The translations under genes were made by a program, and so were the position numbers. A stretch of DNA of 40,909 bases, taken from contig JAIPEN010000020.1 in the NCBI GenBank assembly GCA_021737145.1, forward strand, positions 1 through 40,909. The letters run 5' to 3'. The DNA is from Desulfarculaceae bacterium. GTDB taxonomy: Bacteria; Desulfobacterota; Desulfarculia; Desulfarculales; Desulfarculaceae. The notes beneath the pieces are model-generated. The model had not been told where the DNA came from and did not search any database. It saw only the letters and a program-made list of their open reading frames with translations. Positions within the stretch are counted from its first letter, which is position 1. Each line of letters begins with the position of its first letter. Shown here piece after piece: positions 10,072 through 18,282 of the stretch.

Positions 10072-10857
10072 ATGAAACGATTCAGCCTACTGGTGATGCT
10101 GCTGGCCGTCGTGGCCTTGGCCGCACCGGCCGCCGCGGACCTGGAAGACATGATTTCCATCGTCAACCGCTTCGGCGACGCCAGCCACGGCAATGACTGG
10201 GAACTTGGCGTGTTGCCCGGTGGCGACATCAGCCAATCGCCCATGTCCGGGACCACCCACGACTATGGTTGGGTCGAGTCCATGCCCCAGCAATTCACCT
10301 TGAAGTACGACCCCCAGACCGGCCTGTTGGAATACACCATAGGCGGCAAGACCATGACCACCACCTTTTTCTCGCCCCAGTCCGCCGAATCCTTTGCCCT
10401 GGAAATCGTCGGCGGAGCCAACAGCATGGCCGGCGAGGTCAGTTCGGTAATGGTGGACTACTTGACGGTCAACGGCCAGCAAGTGAATGGGCAGATGTAT
10501 GCCAGGTCCGGTCAAGGGCCCACCGACAGCCTGGTGTTGCAAAATCTGCCCAAGGACGGCTTCACCATCACCGGCGAATTGACCATGAAAACCAATCACC
10601 AGGTGGTGCAGACCTCTCAACGGCATCCGGGGCACAGCAACCCTCATGGCCATGCCTATGGCCACAACGCTCAGACCAACATCGTCAGCTTGGGCGGCAA
10701 CCTGGTCACGGCATTCAACCTCAAGGCCGACGTGCCGCAACTGCCTTTGCAGGGCGGCGGCCAAGCCGCGGCGCCCGAGCCGGGGACCATGCTCTTGTTG
10801 GGCTCGGGCCTGGCCGGGTTGGCCGCCTGGCGCGCCCGGCGGCGCAAAAAGGGCTAG
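10072..10857 (+). CDS. PEP-CTERM sorting domain-containing exported protein
   Basis: 261 aa. A signal peptide MKRFSLLVMLLAVVALAAPA cleaves around AAA-DLED. The C-terminus is a textbook PEP-CTERM signal: APEPGTMLLLGSGLAGLAAW followed by a basic RARRRKKG tail, which is recognised by an exosortase in the inner membrane. The ectodomain is unrecognised; it is rich in Gly, Thr and Asn and has a His-rich patch RHPGHSNPHGHAYGHNAQ near residues 183-200. No exosortase or exopolysaccharide genes are in the window, so the sorting machinery must be elsewhere. It is preceded by GGGGAG eight bases before the ATG and is monocistronic. Confidence 0.85.
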   Translation: MKRFSLLVMLLAVVALAAPAAADLEDMISIVNRFGDASHGNDWELGVLPGGDISQSPMSGTTHDYGWVESMPQQFTLKYDPQTGLLEYTIGGKTMTTTFFSPQSAESFALEIVGGANSMAGEVSSVMVDYLTVNGQQVNGQMYARSGQGPTDSLVLQNLPKDGFTITGELTMKTNHQVVQTSQRHPGHSNPHGHAYGHNAQTNIVSLGGNLVTAFNLKADVPQLPLQGGGQAAAPEPGTMLLLGSGLAGLAAWRARRRKKG

Positions 10858-10910
10858 GCCGCCGTTGATGCCGTCCTTGCCCCAGGCAAGGGCCGGAAAA
10901 AAACCAAAAG

Positions 10911-10937
10911 GGGCCCGGGCGTTCAAAGCCCGGGCCC
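10911..10937 (-). terminator. Strong intrinsic terminator for the minus-strand barrel/sulfatase cluster
   Basis: A 10-bp perfect stem GGGCCCGGGC / GCCCGGGCCC with a 7-nt loop. On the minus strand it is followed by TTTTGGTTTTTTT (10897-10909 reversed), so it should end transcription from the gene ending at 11002. It also sits 50 bp after the plus-strand PEP-CTERM gene and may act in both directions. Confidence 0.7.
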
Positions 10938-11001
10938 TTGCAGCGTTATGGCTGCGATGCAAAGTTCTCGCGATTTGTTCCCAAGGTCTTTTCGGGCGGG
11001 T

Positions 11002-11793
11002 CTAAAAGGAAAAGTGCACGGCAAATATAGGGCCCTGCAAGGTCACGTCATATTTGAAGGCGTCGCTGCCGCTGCCGTTCTCGTAGTCCATATAGAGGTG
11101 GCGATAGCCCACCACCAGCCCCAGCCAATCCTTGGGCTTGTATTGCAGCAGCAGGCTGTTGTTCCAGGCCACCTTGGAGCCGATGTCAAAGCCGCCTATG
11201 TCCGAACGCAGAATCAGCTCAATTCCGGGGAGAAATACCCATCGGACCCGTCCCCCGAAGAAGGGGTCCGTCCATTGCTGCCTGCCGCCGGGCTGGTAGC
11301 CATTCTGGAACTCCAGGGTTCCCTTCAGCGAGTTGTAGCGCCCGCCTGCCAGCAGATCCAGGGCGGCCATGCGCTTATGCCCCGGGCCAAGGGGCTGGTT
11401 GAGCAGGCGGTAGATGCCGCCGAACTCCACCAGGGCCACCTCGCTGTTCACCGTGACCGCCACGGCCCCGGCCTTGGCGTCTTGGGTGTTCTTGAGATAG
11501 GTGGGGTCGAAGAAGAAAGCCCACGGCCCCTTCCAGACCTCCAGGTGCACCTCGCCCGCAAAATCAAGGCTGTCCCAGAGGTCGTTGAAACTGATGTTGC
11601 TGGAGGACTCAAACCCTCGAATGGTGACGTCGCCGGAGATGTTGACCATCCACAGATAAGGCGCCAGTTCCACTCTCCAACCACTTTCGGCGGAGCGGGC
11701 AGAGCCTGGCGAAGCCAAGCACATGGCCAGGGCCATGGCTAAAACCAACACGCTAGCCCAAAAGGCTTTTTTCAATCTTGGGCATATGATCAT
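11002..11793 (-). CDS. Outer-membrane beta-barrel-like protein, uncharacterised
   Basis: 263 aa with a signal peptide (AFWASVLVLAMALAMCLA, cleavage near SARSA-ES). The mature part alternates polar and aromatic residues as in barrel strands (WRVELAPYLWMVNISGDVTI, WLGLVVGYRHLYMDYENG) and ends in IFAVHFSF, a C-terminal Phe typical of BAM substrates. I do not recognise a specific family; it resembles small barrel proteins often annotated as hypothetical or porin-like. It follows the arylsulfatase gene by ~100 bp on the same strand and may provide access or anchoring for that enzyme's substrate. Confidence 0.65.
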   Translation of the reverse strand: MIICPRLKKAFWASVLVLAMALAMCLASPGSARSAESGWRVELAPYLWMVNISGDVTIRGFESSSNISFNDLWDSLDFAGEVHLEVWKGPWAFFFDPTYLKNTQDAKAGAVAVTVNSEVALVEFGGIYRLLNQPLGPGHKRMAALDLLAGGRYNSLKGTLEFQNGYQPGGRQQWTDPFFGGRVRWVFLPGIELILRSDIGGFDIGSKVAWNNSLLLQYKPKDWLGLVVGYRHLYMDYENGSGSDAFKYDVTLQGPIFAVHFSF

Positions 11794-11834
11794 CTCAGGC
11801 CCTTTGGGACGGCTTCGTGTGCTGGCTCAAAACG

Positions 11835-11870
11835 GGGCCGGGCCCTTGGGGGTCACCAAAGGTCCGGCCC
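11835..11870 (-). terminator. Hairpin between sulfatase and barrel genes
   Basis: A 15-bp imperfect stem (11835-11849 with 11856-11870, loop GGGTCA) followed on the minus strand by GTTTTGAG. It could partially terminate after the sulfatase or set relative expression of the two genes. Confidence 0.4.
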
Positions 11871-11894
11871 TTCCCAGGAAGCACTGCCTTCCGG

Positions 11895-13598
11895 TTAATC
11901 GGTTTTAAAACCGACCTTGGTCACCGGGGGGTATTTCTTGAGAACCGCCCTATAGCGGTCTGCCTCGGCCCCCATTATCACAACCATGGGGATGTGACGG
12001 ATTCCTATGCTTACATCCTCCTGGGGGTCGGTGTACAAGTTGTTCATGGTCACGCCGCCGGTTTCGGTGATGATGGCCCCGCTGAAGCCACCCGTGTGCC
12101 CCTTCTGGTAAATCGCCTTTTGCAATTCCAGAACAAAATTGGTCTTGAACTCGTCGATGCGCACCCCCGAGAAATGTTGGTTCAGGGTATATATCCTGCT
12201 GCGCCGGTTGGAGAGGCCCTGATCGGCCAGCAAGAAGGAGGTCTGGTCAATGCCGTCTATATAGTGCGTCTTGGGCACGAACTTGGCGGCCTGGGCCCCC
12301 GGGGCTCCGGCCAAGGATATGGCGGTGTTGAACAGGTCGGCCAGGTCGAACAAGCCGTCGGAGCGGCGCGGGGAGATCATGCCCTTCCAGTAAACAAAGG
12401 TGGGCACCCGCACCCCGCCTTCCCAACTGGACCCCTTGCATCCCCTGAAGGGAGTCCTGCCGTGGGGAGGTATTTCGCATTCCGGCCCGTTGTCAGAGGT
12501 GAAGAATATAAGAGTGTTCTCCAACTGCCCCGTCTCTTCCAGGGCCTTGACCAACCTGGCCAGGATATCGTCAACCTCCACCATCCCGTCGCTATACACT
12601 GTCCTGGCCGGCGACTTGCCCGCATAAGTATCATTGGGGTAATTGTCGAAATGGCAGGCCCGGGTGGCGTGGTAGAGATAGAAGGGCTTGTCGCTCTTGG
12701 CCATTTTGCGTATGAATTTCTCGCTGTAAGCGGCCCAGTCTTGATCCAGATCCTTGATGGTGGTCAAGTTGATCTCGTAGATATCACGGCACTGCTTCTT
12801 GTCGCCTTTGGTGCAATGCACGTTGTTGTGGTTAAAGGGCATCTTTTTCATCAAGGCGAAACGGGCCGGGCTGAGGGCGATCTCCGGATTGAAATACTGG
12901 TCACGCCATTCGGTGTACATGTCCGAGACGCTCAAGAAGCCGTAGTAATCGTCATATCCCACGTTCTGGGGCAAGGAGCCCTGGTTTTCGCCCATGTGCC
13001 ATTTGCCCACGCCCTGGGTCACGTATCCCAGCTTTTGCAGCGCCTGGGGGAAGGTAGCCGCCCCGTCAAGCCCGCCAGGCTGACCATACATGGGCGGCCG
13101 CAGTACTCCATGGTGCAATGGGGTTTGGCCGGTGTGGATGGTGGCCCTGGTGGGCGAGCAACTGGGGGTGGAATAGGTCGAGGTGAGAACGAGGCCATTT
13201 TTCGCCAGGCGGTCCATGGCCGGGGTGGGGTTGCCCACCGCTTCGCCGCCACCGTTGAACCCGGGGTCCATCCAACCCACGTCGTCCATAATGAAAATCA
13301 GGATATTGGGCTTTTTGCCGAAGCGTTTTTCCAAAGCGGCCAGCTTTTGCCGCGCCTGTTTCTCCTGAGCCGGATGCGGCATCACCGGCTCCATGTTGGG
13401 CGCGATCTGCTTGGCCTTTAGATGCATGTACTGGTTGGGGTGGTCGTAGCCCTTGGCGGTGGTCTGGCCGGTGGTCGATCCGCGGGTTATGCCCTCGGCC
13501 ATGGCCAAGCCGGTCCAAAGGCACAGCACCGTGAAGGCAACGCAGAACAGCGTGAGTATGTTGGCGAGGCCTTTGTCACTCACTGAATTTGGACGCAT
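11895..13598 (-). CDS. Arylsulfatase (type I, Cys-type formylglycine site), exported
   Basis: 567-aa sulfatase of the alkaline phosphatase superfamily. The N-terminal hydrophobic segment [21 protein letters not shown] is a signal peptide. The sulfatase signature is [11 protein letters not shown] with C147, P149, R151, the Cys that a formylglycine-generating enzyme converts to the catalytic aldehyde. Metal ligands D105-D106 are in [12 protein letters not shown], and TSDNGPECE supplies the second Asp-Asn pair. It hydrolyses sulfate esters in the periplasm or outside the cell; the target is unknown. Two barrel-like proteins flank it on the same strand. No formylglycine-generating enzyme is encoded in this window. 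Confidence 0.92.
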   Translation of the reverse strand: MRPNSVSDKGLANILTLFCVAFTVLCLWTGLAMAEGITRGSTTGQTTAKGYDHPNQYMHLKAKQIAPNMEPVMPHPAQEKQARQKLAALEKRFGKKPNILIFIMDDVGWMDPGFNGGGEAVGNPTPAMDRLAKNGLVLTSTYSTPSCSPTRATIHTGQTPLHHGVLRPPMYGQPGGLDGAATFPQALQKLGYVTQGVGKWHMGENQGSLPQNVGYDDYYGFLSVSDMYTEWRDQYFNPEIALSPARFALMKKMPFNHNNVHCTKGDKKQCRDIYEINLTTIKDLDQDWAAYSEKFIRKMAKSDKPFYLYHATRACHFDNYPNDTYAGKSPARTVYSDGMVEVDDILARLVKALEETGQLENTLIFFTSDNGPECEIPPHGRTPFRGCKGSSWEGGVRVPTFVYWKGMISPRRSDGLFDLADLFNTAISLAGAPGAQAAKFVPKTHYIDGIDQTSFLLADQGLSNRRSRIYTLNQHFSGVRIDEFKTNFVLELQKAIYQKGHTGGFSGAIITETGGVTMNNLYTDPQEDVSIGIRHIPMVVIMGAEADRYRAVLKKYPPVTKVGFKTD

Positions 13599-13687
13599 TT
13601 TATTGCCCTCCTCGTGTCATCCGAAATCTTTCGGATGTCGGTGTCCCGAAACAAAAAAACAGGCCGATCAAACCCCTGGCGCAGTTG

Positions 13688-14590
13688 CTATAAAAGGGAC
13701 GGGATAACCGGGATGATCACCAACTTGATTAGATAATCCCGGCCCCACAGGTCTTCCTGAATAACACTGTGCTGGTATTCAAGGCCGATCTTGATGGGCA
13801 GCTTGCCCAGGCGCAGTGTCTTGAAGACCCCTATTCCCACGGGCACGTTGTACTTGTTGTCTTCCCCGGCCATCCAGTTGGCGGTTATCACCGGCGAGCC
13901 ACCCACCTGCCAACCACCCGGCAAATTAAGGAAATAGAACAGCTGTAGAGCTGACAGGTTGGTGCTGGCCCGGTCGTCCTGGCCGGCAAAGGACCACCAG
14001 TGCTGATACAAGGCCCCCAGGATGTATTTCTTGCGCAGCACGGCCGCCACCAGGGCCGGCCCGGCCTGCCACTTGCCCGAACCCAGGGCTTCATCGCTGG
14101 CCGTGGGAAAGCTGGTGGTGATGCCGCCAGCCAGCACCAAGCCGTGGGGCAGGTTCTTGCCTAGCAGCCCCAAATACTGAATATCGCCCAGGCCGGACTT
14201 GTCGTCCCACTGTAAGGCGCCGCGATTGAAATAAGGCTGCTTGAACACCAGCGGGATGGTGGGGCGGTTTACGTATATCCAATCATGGCCGGCATCCAGG
14301 GGCATGACCGGCTTGAAATTCCACACGGACTGGAGCTTCTGGCTCCCGAGGTCGCCATTCCAGTATTGGAAGTCGATCTCGTTGGTGAGGCTCCACAGGC
14401 TGGTCAGGGGATTGCTCAACTCCTTGGCCACATGGTCCATATCCTGATGGCTGGCGGGGTGCTTGTCTTTGCCCGTTGGGGAGGGGGCGGCTCGCCCCCC
14501 CGCCAAGGCGAAACTCGCCGCTAAAACCATGACACCCAAGAAGCATAGCCCCAAGACACAATTGAACCGCATGCGGAACATGGCGTTCAT
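13688..14590 (-). CDS. Outer-membrane/transporter-like protein of the 'neuromedin U / MetA-pathway' type
   Basis: 300 aa. Starting at ATG 14590 (a second ATG at 14581 has a better-spaced GAGGG), there is a signal peptide VLGLCFLGVMVLAASFALAG. The mature part has SNPLTSLWSLTNEIDFQYWN near residues 57-76, then PVMPLD, GLGDIQYLGLL and GITTSFPTASD, a pattern I associate with proteins loosely annotated as neuromedin U or putative phenol-degradation MetA-pathway proteins, thought to be outer-membrane barrels. It lies ~90 bp upstream of the sulfatase gene, same strand. Function not established; transport of a sulfated or aromatic compound is conjecture. Confidence 0.6.
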   Translation of the reverse strand: MNAMFRMRFNCVLGLCFLGVMVLAASFALAGGRAAPSPTGKDKHPASHQDMDHVAKELSNPLTSLWSLTNEIDFQYWNGDLGSQKLQSVWNFKPVMPLDAGHDWIYVNRPTIPLVFKQPYFNRGALQWDDKSGLGDIQYLGLLGKNLPHGLVLAGGITTSFPTASDEALGSGKWQAGPALVAAVLRKKYILGALYQHWWSFAGQDDRASTNLSALQLFYFLNLPGGWQVGGSPVITANWMAGEDNKYNVPVGIGVFKTLRLGKLPIKIGLEYQHSVIQEDLWGRDYLIKLVIIPVIPSLL

Positions 14591-14997
14591 ACCCTCTGAA
14601 TGGGGTTTCGCAAGGTGCGGACCTTGAATTATTGATCACGGGACACGAGCTGTGGTGAAGGGCTTCAGGCGGGCTAAACTGTGGGCAGGCCCTCATCCAA
14701 ATCCAAGATGCGCTTAGAGCATACTAAATATCGCCATTCTCCCGCAATTGCATAATTGGGCGGCCGGGTCGGGGGTAGCCCCTGGGCATGGGCCGAGGTC
14801 TTTCAAGGCCCCTTCTTCAAGCTGTGGGCCGGGGGGGCCAAGTCCAGAGAGCAGGGCTCTCAAGGTCGCTGTGGTGTTGCGGATACATGGGTGGGTGGGG
14901 GCAAGACTCACTCCGTTGACGGGTGATCTTATTCAGGAGTCTCCATTAGCCAAGACCTCAAATCTGTCTCAGGGGCTCTGACGCCAAACACTTTTGG
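14591..14997. other. Gene-free interval upstream of the sulfatase cluster
   Basis: 407 bp between the minus-strand barrel gene and the LytTR gene. A 65-codon frame here (14714-14911) lacks a convincing start site and composition. The part near 14700-14760 is locally AT-rich and may hold the cluster promoter, but no clear -35/-10 pair stands out. No tRNA or known riboswitch pattern was recognised. Confidence 0.4.
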
Positions 14998-15975
14998 CTA
15001 CTTGTTGGTCTCGCGCCCAGACAAACGCTTTTGAAACTCGGCTCGGCGGCGGCGGCTGATGGGCAGCTCGGCTCCGGATGCGGGCAGCACGGCCAAATAC
15101 TGCCCCTCGCTACGCTTCAGGCCGCTCACGTACCTGAGGTTCACCAGGTGGGAGCGGTGGATCTGGATGAAATCCTTCTCCGGGAGCTGCTCAGCCAGGC
15201 TTTTCAAGGTCATGCAGGCAAAGAGGTTGCCTGGCCCCTGGGAGTCCAGATAGTGGACGCGGCAGTAGTGGTCCTCCACCGTGACGTGAGTGATGCGGGC
15301 CAGGGGGATGCGGCTCCGGCGGCCGTCGTGACTGATGCCCAGGGCGGGCGCGGGGGCCGGAGCAGCCGGGGCCTCGGCGGGTTGGGCCGGGGCCGCGGGG
15401 CGGGCTGCGGCGGCCCGTTGGCGCAGCACCTTTTGCCAGGCCAGGGCGCTGCGGATCACCGCGAAGGTGGCCACCGTCCAGGCCGCGCCGGAGAACAGGA
15501 GCATGTTCAGCAGGCTGGGCCGCAGGTGAGGCGACCGGCTCAGATAGGCCACCAGCCAGGGGGCGTAATAGCCCACCAGGTGCACCATCACAAAGCGGTG
15601 CAGGGCGAAGCCCAGCAAAAAGCCCAGGCCCCAGACCGCCCATTGGCGGGCCACGGTGCGCTTCTCGTAGGCGCTCCAGCGGGGTAAAAACAGACGCACC
15701 GCCACCTCGGCCAGAATGACCCCGACGAGGTAGGTCAGGGACAGATGCAGGGCGTAGGTGAAGTAGAAGGTCAGGTGATCGATCATAAAGCCGTGTTGGC
15801 GTAGCAGGGCCTTGCCGGCCAGCACAGCCATGAGGAAGAACAATCCGAGCTGGTAGTACAAGAGCCTCCGGTGGGTGGGATGGGCGCAGAAGCAGCCCAG
15901 GGGCCGGCGCAGATAGGCCTGCGGCAGATGCCAGAGGCCCCGGAGGGGAGCTGGGAATGATGCCAGGACGGCCAT
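14998..15975 (-). CDS. Membrane-anchored LytTR-family transcriptional regulator
   Basis: 325 aa. Four hydrophobic segments (about residues 39-58, 68-92, 112-130 and 158-178) are followed by an Ala/Pro-rich linker (~195-215) and a C-terminal LytTR DNA-binding domain: RIPLARITHVTVEDHYCRVH, LKSLAEQLPEKDFIQIHRSH, LVNLRYVSG and ELPISRRRRAEFQKRL. There is no receiver domain, so the protein appears to couple a membrane sensor directly to DNA binding. LytTR proteins often control cell-envelope, surface or competence functions. It is divergent from the porin gene at 16381, a possible target. Ligand and regulon unknown. Confidence 0.85.
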   Translation of the reverse strand: MAVLASFPAPLRGLWHLPQAYLRRPLGCFCAHPTHRRLLYYQLGLFFLMAVLAGKALLRQHGFMIDHLTFYFTYALHLSLTYLVGVILAEVAVRLFLPRWSAYEKRTVARQWAVWGLGFLLGFALHRFVMVHLVGYYAPWLVAYLSRSPHLRPSLLNMLLFSGAAWTVATFAVIRSALAWQKVLRQRAAAARPAAPAQPAEAPAAPAPAPALGISHDGRRSRIPLARITHVTVEDHYCRVHYLDSQGPGNLFACMTLKSLAEQLPEKDFIQIHRSHLVNLRYVSGLKRSEGQYLAVLPASGAELPISRRRRAEFQKRLSGRETNK

Positions 15976-16380
15976 TGGTCGTCTCTTGCTAAGGGTGCCT
16001 TGGTTCGCGGGCAGATGGCCTACTAGTTGCCGTTGGAAAAAATTTTAGCCCACCCCGCCCGCAGAGGCAAGCCGCTGCCCCCCTCGCAAGCGGCGGGAGC
16101 CCGCCGTCCGCGAAAAATCCCCGACCGCCCGCGCAGCGGGGCCCCCGGCGGCGTAACCTCGCTTGAGCCCGCCACAACTCTCCATGATGATTGACGATAC
16201 AGGATTCGCTTTTCCCGCGCCTTTTCGGGCTCGGAAAGCGGGTCTTGGCCCTGGCGGCCGCCAGAGCCGACCGAGTCCGGGGTGAGCCCGGCCAGTCTGG
16301 CAAGGCCGCGGGCCCGGTCCCTTTTGGCTGAAGGGACTGGAGATGCATCGCCAACAACTGACTCAGGAGGAGAGGACGCA
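15976..16380. other. Divergent control region of the LytTR regulator and the porin, with hairpins
   Basis: 405 bp without a gene. It holds a perfect 14-bp palindrome CTGGCGGCCGCCAG (16251-16264) and a stem GTCCCTT-N7-AAGGGAC (16317-16337) in the likely 5' leader of the porin mRNA. No clear promoter hexamers were found. Confidence 0.4.
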
Positions 16381-17538
16381 ATGAAAAAGTGGCTTATCTT
16401 TACCCTGGCCGCGCTTATGGTTTTGGCCGCGGCCGCGCCGGCCCTGGCGGTGGATCCATCCACCTACACCTTCCAGATGAGCGCCCGTATGCTCACCGAC
16501 ATCGGCTGGTGGAGCAAGAGCAAGGAGCTCACGGTAAACCAAGGAGACGACACGGGCTCCTGGTTCCTCACCCTGCCGGGACACAGCTACCTGCGGGCCC
16601 GTTTTTACAGCGTGGACAAGAACGTGGGCGGGCGCATCGAGCTGGGCCTCAAGAGCGTGCAGCCCGACGCCATGGTGAGCCTGCGTTATGCGTATGGTTA
16701 CTGGCGGGTGGGCAACTGCCGCATCCTGGCTGGCCAGACCGACAACTGGTTCGGCTCCCTGGCTTACCACCCCCGCCAGTACGTGGGCCTGGAAGAGAAC
16801 AGCCACCTGCTGCTGTTCGGCTGGGGTCTGCTCTGGCCGCACCGCGTGCCCCAGGTGCAGTTCACCTATAACACCGACAAGTGGGGCATCCAGTTCGCCC
16901 TGGAGGAGCCGCGCCAAAAGGTCGACCTGTTCGACGCCGCCGACACCACCGACGCGACCTTCGTGTTCCCTCGCGCCAGCTTGACCCTGATGTTCAAGTA
17001 CGGCGGCTTCATGACCCATCCGGGCGTGAACTTCGTGCACCACACCTACGAGGCCGGCAACTCCGGCGCCTTTGACGAGAGCTACAACACCTGGGCCTTG
17101 GTGCTGCCCATCAAATACACCATGGGCGCCTTCACCCTGAAGTTCCAGGGCCACTACGGCATCAACTTCGCCACTGAGTATCCCTTCTACCCGGTGAACC
17201 TGACCCAGCCCTACCGCAACGGCATCACCACCGGCGACATCGACGACACCACCATCTACGGTGGCTTCATCGCCGGCGAGTACACCATCGGCAAGCTGAT
17301 GATCACCGGCGGCGTGGGCTACGAAAACTTCTCCAACGACGCCTGGTCCGGCAAGAACGGCTACTCCAAGGACGAAAACGTCCGCTTGGGCGCCTTCATC
17401 GCCGTGCCTTACCAGTTCACCAAGAACTTCGGGATCCACCCCGAGTTCTCTTACTACAGTCATGGCGACGACCCCCAGACCGGAGACGATCTGGGCAACG
17501 AGTGGCTGCTGGGCGTGCAGTTCCGCTTCGTTTTCTAA
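16381..17538 (+). CDS. Outer-membrane porin-like beta-barrel protein
   Basis: 385 aa from ATG 16381, which has AGGAGG at 16365-16370; a longer frame upstream has no such support. Signal peptide MKKWLIFTLAALMVLAAAAP with cleavage after ALA-VDP. The mature protein is rich in Tyr, Trp, Gly and Asn and in amphipathic strand-like segments (WWSKSKELTVNQGDDTGSWF, LRARFYSVDKNVGGRIELG), and ends in GVQFRFVF, a C-terminal Phe signal for barrel assembly. It is a large general or specific porin; I do not recognise the family. It stands alone, followed by a strong terminator, which with a strong ribosome-binding site suggests high expression. Confidence 0.75.
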   Translation: MKKWLIFTLAALMVLAAAAPALAVDPSTYTFQMSARMLTDIGWWSKSKELTVNQGDDTGSWFLTLPGHSYLRARFYSVDKNVGGRIELGLKSVQPDAMVSLRYAYGYWRVGNCRILAGQTDNWFGSLAYHPRQYVGLEENSHLLLFGWGLLWPHRVPQVQFTYNTDKWGIQFALEEPRQKVDLFDAADTTDATFVFPRASLTLMFKYGGFMTHPGVNFVHHTYEAGNSGAFDESYNTWALVLPIKYTMGAFTLKFQGHYGINFATEYPFYPVNLTQPYRNGITTGDIDDTTIYGGFIAGEYTIGKLMITGGVGYENFSNDAWSGKNGYSKDENVRLGAFIAVPYQFTKNFGIHPEFSYYSHGDDPQTGDDLGNEWLLGVQFRFVF

Positions 17539-17566
17539 CTCCTTTCCTACGCCCAAATCACCCCAC

Positions 17567-17592
17567 GGGGGCCCGTCTAGCACCGGGCCCCC
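17567..17592 (+). terminator. Intrinsic terminator after the porin gene
   Basis: Stem GGGGGCCCG / CGGGCCCCC (9 bp, 8-nt loop) followed by ACTTTT, 29 bp after the porin stop. Confidence 0.75.
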
Positions 17593-17727
17593 ACTTTTAA
17601 CCTCTCGGAGCGCGCTAAGCCATGGAGGCTTTGTCTTGGAAAATCATCTTGTTGCCGGTTGATACGCCGGGAAGCCACCTCGGGAGGGAGTTCAAGGAAC
17701 CCGTGAACCGGCATCACCGCCGAATAT

Positions 17728-17777
17728 TTTAGTTGCGTCTCCAACTAATATCCTTTATAGTTGGAGACGCAACTAAA
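17728..17777. promoter_or_regulatory. Double MarR operator: 20-bp perfect inverted repeat
   Basis: TTAGTTGCGTCTCCAACTA (17729-17747) is repeated as its exact reverse complement at 17758-17776, and the match extends one base outward on each side. Each arm is itself a palindrome, TTAGTTG-N6-CAACTAA, so the region offers two operator sites 28 bp apart (centre to centre) in mirror arrangement. It lies 15-65 bp before the MarR start codon. Confidence 0.85.
17733..17761 (+). promoter_or_regulatory. Sigma-70 promoter of the MarR-efflux operon, buried in the operators
   Basis: TTGCGT (17733-17738), 17-bp spacer, TATAGT (17756-17761; 5/6 match). The -35 lies within the first operator and the -10 overlaps the second, so bound MarR protein would block RNA polymerase. 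Confidence 0.65.
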
Positions 17778-17791
17778 CAACGGAGAGGTTC

Positions 17792-18247
17792 ATGTCTGAG
17801 CGCGAAAACCGAAGATTCGGCCTTCACTTTTCCATCATCCTGCGGCGGGGCCGTATGTACTTTGACCGGGAACTGCACCACCTGGACCTGAGGGCCAGCC
17901 AGATTGCCATTTTGCGGGTGTTGGCCGTCCGGGACGGCATCGAGCAAAAGAGCATCGAGAGAAGTCTGCACCTGGACAAGGGGACCGTGGCCAAGACCAT
18001 CAAGCCACTGGTGGACCAGGGCTATGTAAGCAGGACCACCAACCCCGAAGACCGGCGGGCCTATCAAATACGCCTGACCCCCAAAGGGCGGGAAATCATG
18101 CCGGTGGTCAACCAGGCGGTGGACCGGTGGCTGGACGCCCTGACCGCCGGTTTCAGTGAAGCGGAAAAAGACACTTTACAACAGCTGCTTTCGCGAATGT
18201 CCCTCAATGCCCGGGAGTTCTTGCTGGACTACATGTCCGCCAACTGA
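17792..18247 (+). CDS. MarR family transcriptional regulator
   Basis: 151-aa winged-helix regulator. The core reads ASQIAILRVLAVRDGIEQKS, IERSLHLDKGTVAKTIKPLV and DQGYVSRTTNPEDRRAYQIR, the last being the conserved wing with D-x-R-R, followed by LTPKGREIMPVV. GGAGAGG lies seven bases before the ATG. It is first in a five-gene operon with efflux components, and the paired palindromes over its promoter indicate autorepression relieved by a small molecule that the pump may export. Confidence 0.93.
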   Translation: MSERENRRFGLHFSIILRRGRMYFDRELHHLDLRASQIAILRVLAVRDGIEQKSIERSLHLDKGTVAKTIKPLVDQGYVSRTTNPEDRRAYQIRLTPKGREIMPVVNQAVDRWLDALTAGFSEAEKDTLQQLLSRMSLNAREFLLDYMSAN

Positions 18248-18282
18248 CAGGCGCGGCCGGGGCCGGAGCCGGAGGTTAAGCC

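Noticed and set aside
14714..14911. 65-codon minus-strand frame between barrel and LytTR genes
   Set aside because: No supported start, no recognisable motif, Pro/Gly-rich composition typical of random frames in GC-rich DNA.
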